NCBI GenBank assembly: GCA_021156245.1
Contig: JAJNBO010000128.1
Span: forward strand, 1 to 7,102
DNA from: Ramlibacter sp.
Lineage (GTDB): Bacteria; Pseudomonadota; Gammaproteobacteria; Burkholderiales; Burkholderiaceae_C
DNA: 7,102 bases
Reading direction: 5' to 3'
Shown here in pieces: positions 6,497 through 7,102 of this stretch. The position numbers and the translations under genes are program-made. Under the pieces are notes generated by a model. That model saw only the letters and a list, made by a program, of their open reading frames with translations, did no database searches and had not been told where the DNA came from. Each line of letters begins with the position of its first letter. Within the stretch, counting starts at the first letter, position 1.

Positions 6497-7102
6497 ATGG
6501 GCTGGCTGCGAAAACTCCGCACGGATCGCAACGAACGCGTCGGCCCGGTGGCGGAGACAATGGAGCCGCGCCTGCTGTACTCCGCGGACCTGGCAGGCGC
6601 CCTGTTGCTGGCATCGACTGCGCAGGACGCAGCCGAGCAGAGGACCCTGACCCATTCCGGTGAGTATGGTCCGAGCAATGCGACCGCCAGGGCCTCCGCA
6701 ACCGCGACGCAGCCCGCGGCCACTGAAGCCACCGTCGCCGAAACGTACGCCGCCCTTCCGCTGACTTTCGAGGTGAACGAGGGCCAGGCGGGCAGCGGCG
6801 TGGACTTCCTCGCGCATGGCAGCGGGTACGGCATCGCGCTGTCCGGTGGCAATGCCACCTTGTCGCTGGCAACCGCCCACGGGCAACAGGACGTGACGCT
6901 GGCATTGCTCGGGGCGAAGCAGGGCGTGCAGGGGCAGGGCCTCGGCCTGCTGGAGGGCCGCAGCAACTACATCCTGGGCGACGACCGTTCGAAGTGGCAC
7001 ACCAACATCGCCAACTACGGATCGGTCGTCTATCGCGACGTGTACGACGGCATCGACGTGCGCTACTACGGCACGCAGCGGCAGCTGGAGTACGACTTCA
7101 TC
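6497..7102 (+). CDS. LEPR-XLL motif protein with SBBP-propeller-associated N-terminal domain (3' partial)
   Basis: The first 202 codons are open to the window edge. The N-terminus is basic (R5, K6, R8, R11, R14) and is followed by 'METMEPRLLYSADL'-like sequence; M22-E23-P24-R25 then L26-L27 with 'YSADL' matches the LEPR-XLL motif found at the start of many very large bacterial surface or secreted proteins. There is no classical long hydrophobic signal core, only a short 'AGALLLAS'. An Ala/Thr-rich linker covers about 55-85. From L87 the chain matches the domain (DUF7948-type) that precedes SBBP beta-propeller repeats: 'LPLTFEVNEGQ' (87-97), 'SNYILGDDRSKWHTN' (156-170) and 'YRDVYDGIDVRYYG' (179-192) followed by 'QLEYDF' (196-201). 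Full-length relatives usually carry propeller, cadherin-like or other repeats, so this gene probably extends for kilobases. It is likely the substrate of the four upstream genes, inferred from position. The adhesion or surface role is also inferred. Confidence 0.9.
   Translation, partial: MGWLRKLRTDRNERVGPVAETMEPRLLYSADLAGALLLASTAQDAAEQRTLTHSGEYGPSNATARASATATQPAATEATVAETYAALPLTFEVNEGQAGSGVDFLAHGSGYGIALSGGNATLSLATAHGQQDVTLALLGAKQGVQGQGLGLLEGRSNYILGDDRSKWHTNIANYGSVVYRDVYDGIDVRYYGTQRQLEYDFI

Noticed and set aside
5521..6966. Minus-strand open frame of 481 codons
   Set aside because: It lies antisense to the second adaptor and the LEPR-XLL start, both supported by motifs and ribosome binding sites.
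1..7102. tRNA or rRNA genes, CRISPR arrays, insertion sequences, long repeats
   Set aside because: None was recognised by reading; coding sequence fills almost all of the window from 139 on, leaving no room for them.

Overview
The window is GC-rich bacterial DNA with very high GC at third codon positions. The genes form an export-type cluster built from envelope adaptors, which points to a Gram-negative host. I would guess a high-GC proteobacterium such as a burkholderial or xanthomonad-like genus, but there is no rRNA or other taxonomic marker to prove it. All genes are on the + strand and are packed head to tail.

Layout. Bases 1-138 hold no gene I can support. At 139-1515 is a fusion of an N-terminal GAF-like domain, one membrane helix and a HlyD-type periplasmic adaptor. 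At 1515-3665 is a PqqD-like domain joined to an M50 zinc metalloprotease membrane core and a C-terminal HlyD-like domain. At 3662-5578 is a short SecA-like ATPase of 638 residues, with complete helicase motifs but almost no C-terminal half. At 5575-6486 is a second, free-standing HlyD/RND-type adaptor with a signal peptide. At 6497 a strong ribosome binding site starts the N-terminus of a probably very large surface or secreted protein. It carries a LEPR-XLL motif followed by the domain that precedes SBBP beta-propeller repeats, and it runs off the 3' end of the window. Three of the four junctions are 1-4 base stop/start overlaps and the fourth is a 10-base gap, so this looks like one transcript with translational coupling.

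How they may work together. The reading I favour is a dedicated export and processing machine for the LEPR-XLL protein. The SecA-like ATPase would drive or target the cargo. The M50 membrane protein would process it or form the membrane platform. The three adaptor modules (gene 1, the C-terminus of gene 2, and gene 4) would bridge the periplasm. The domain calls come from motifs visible in the translations; the joint function is inference from order and coupling. I know of no experimental description of this particular combination, and no canonical SecY, ABC transporter or TolC-like partner is encoded inside the window.
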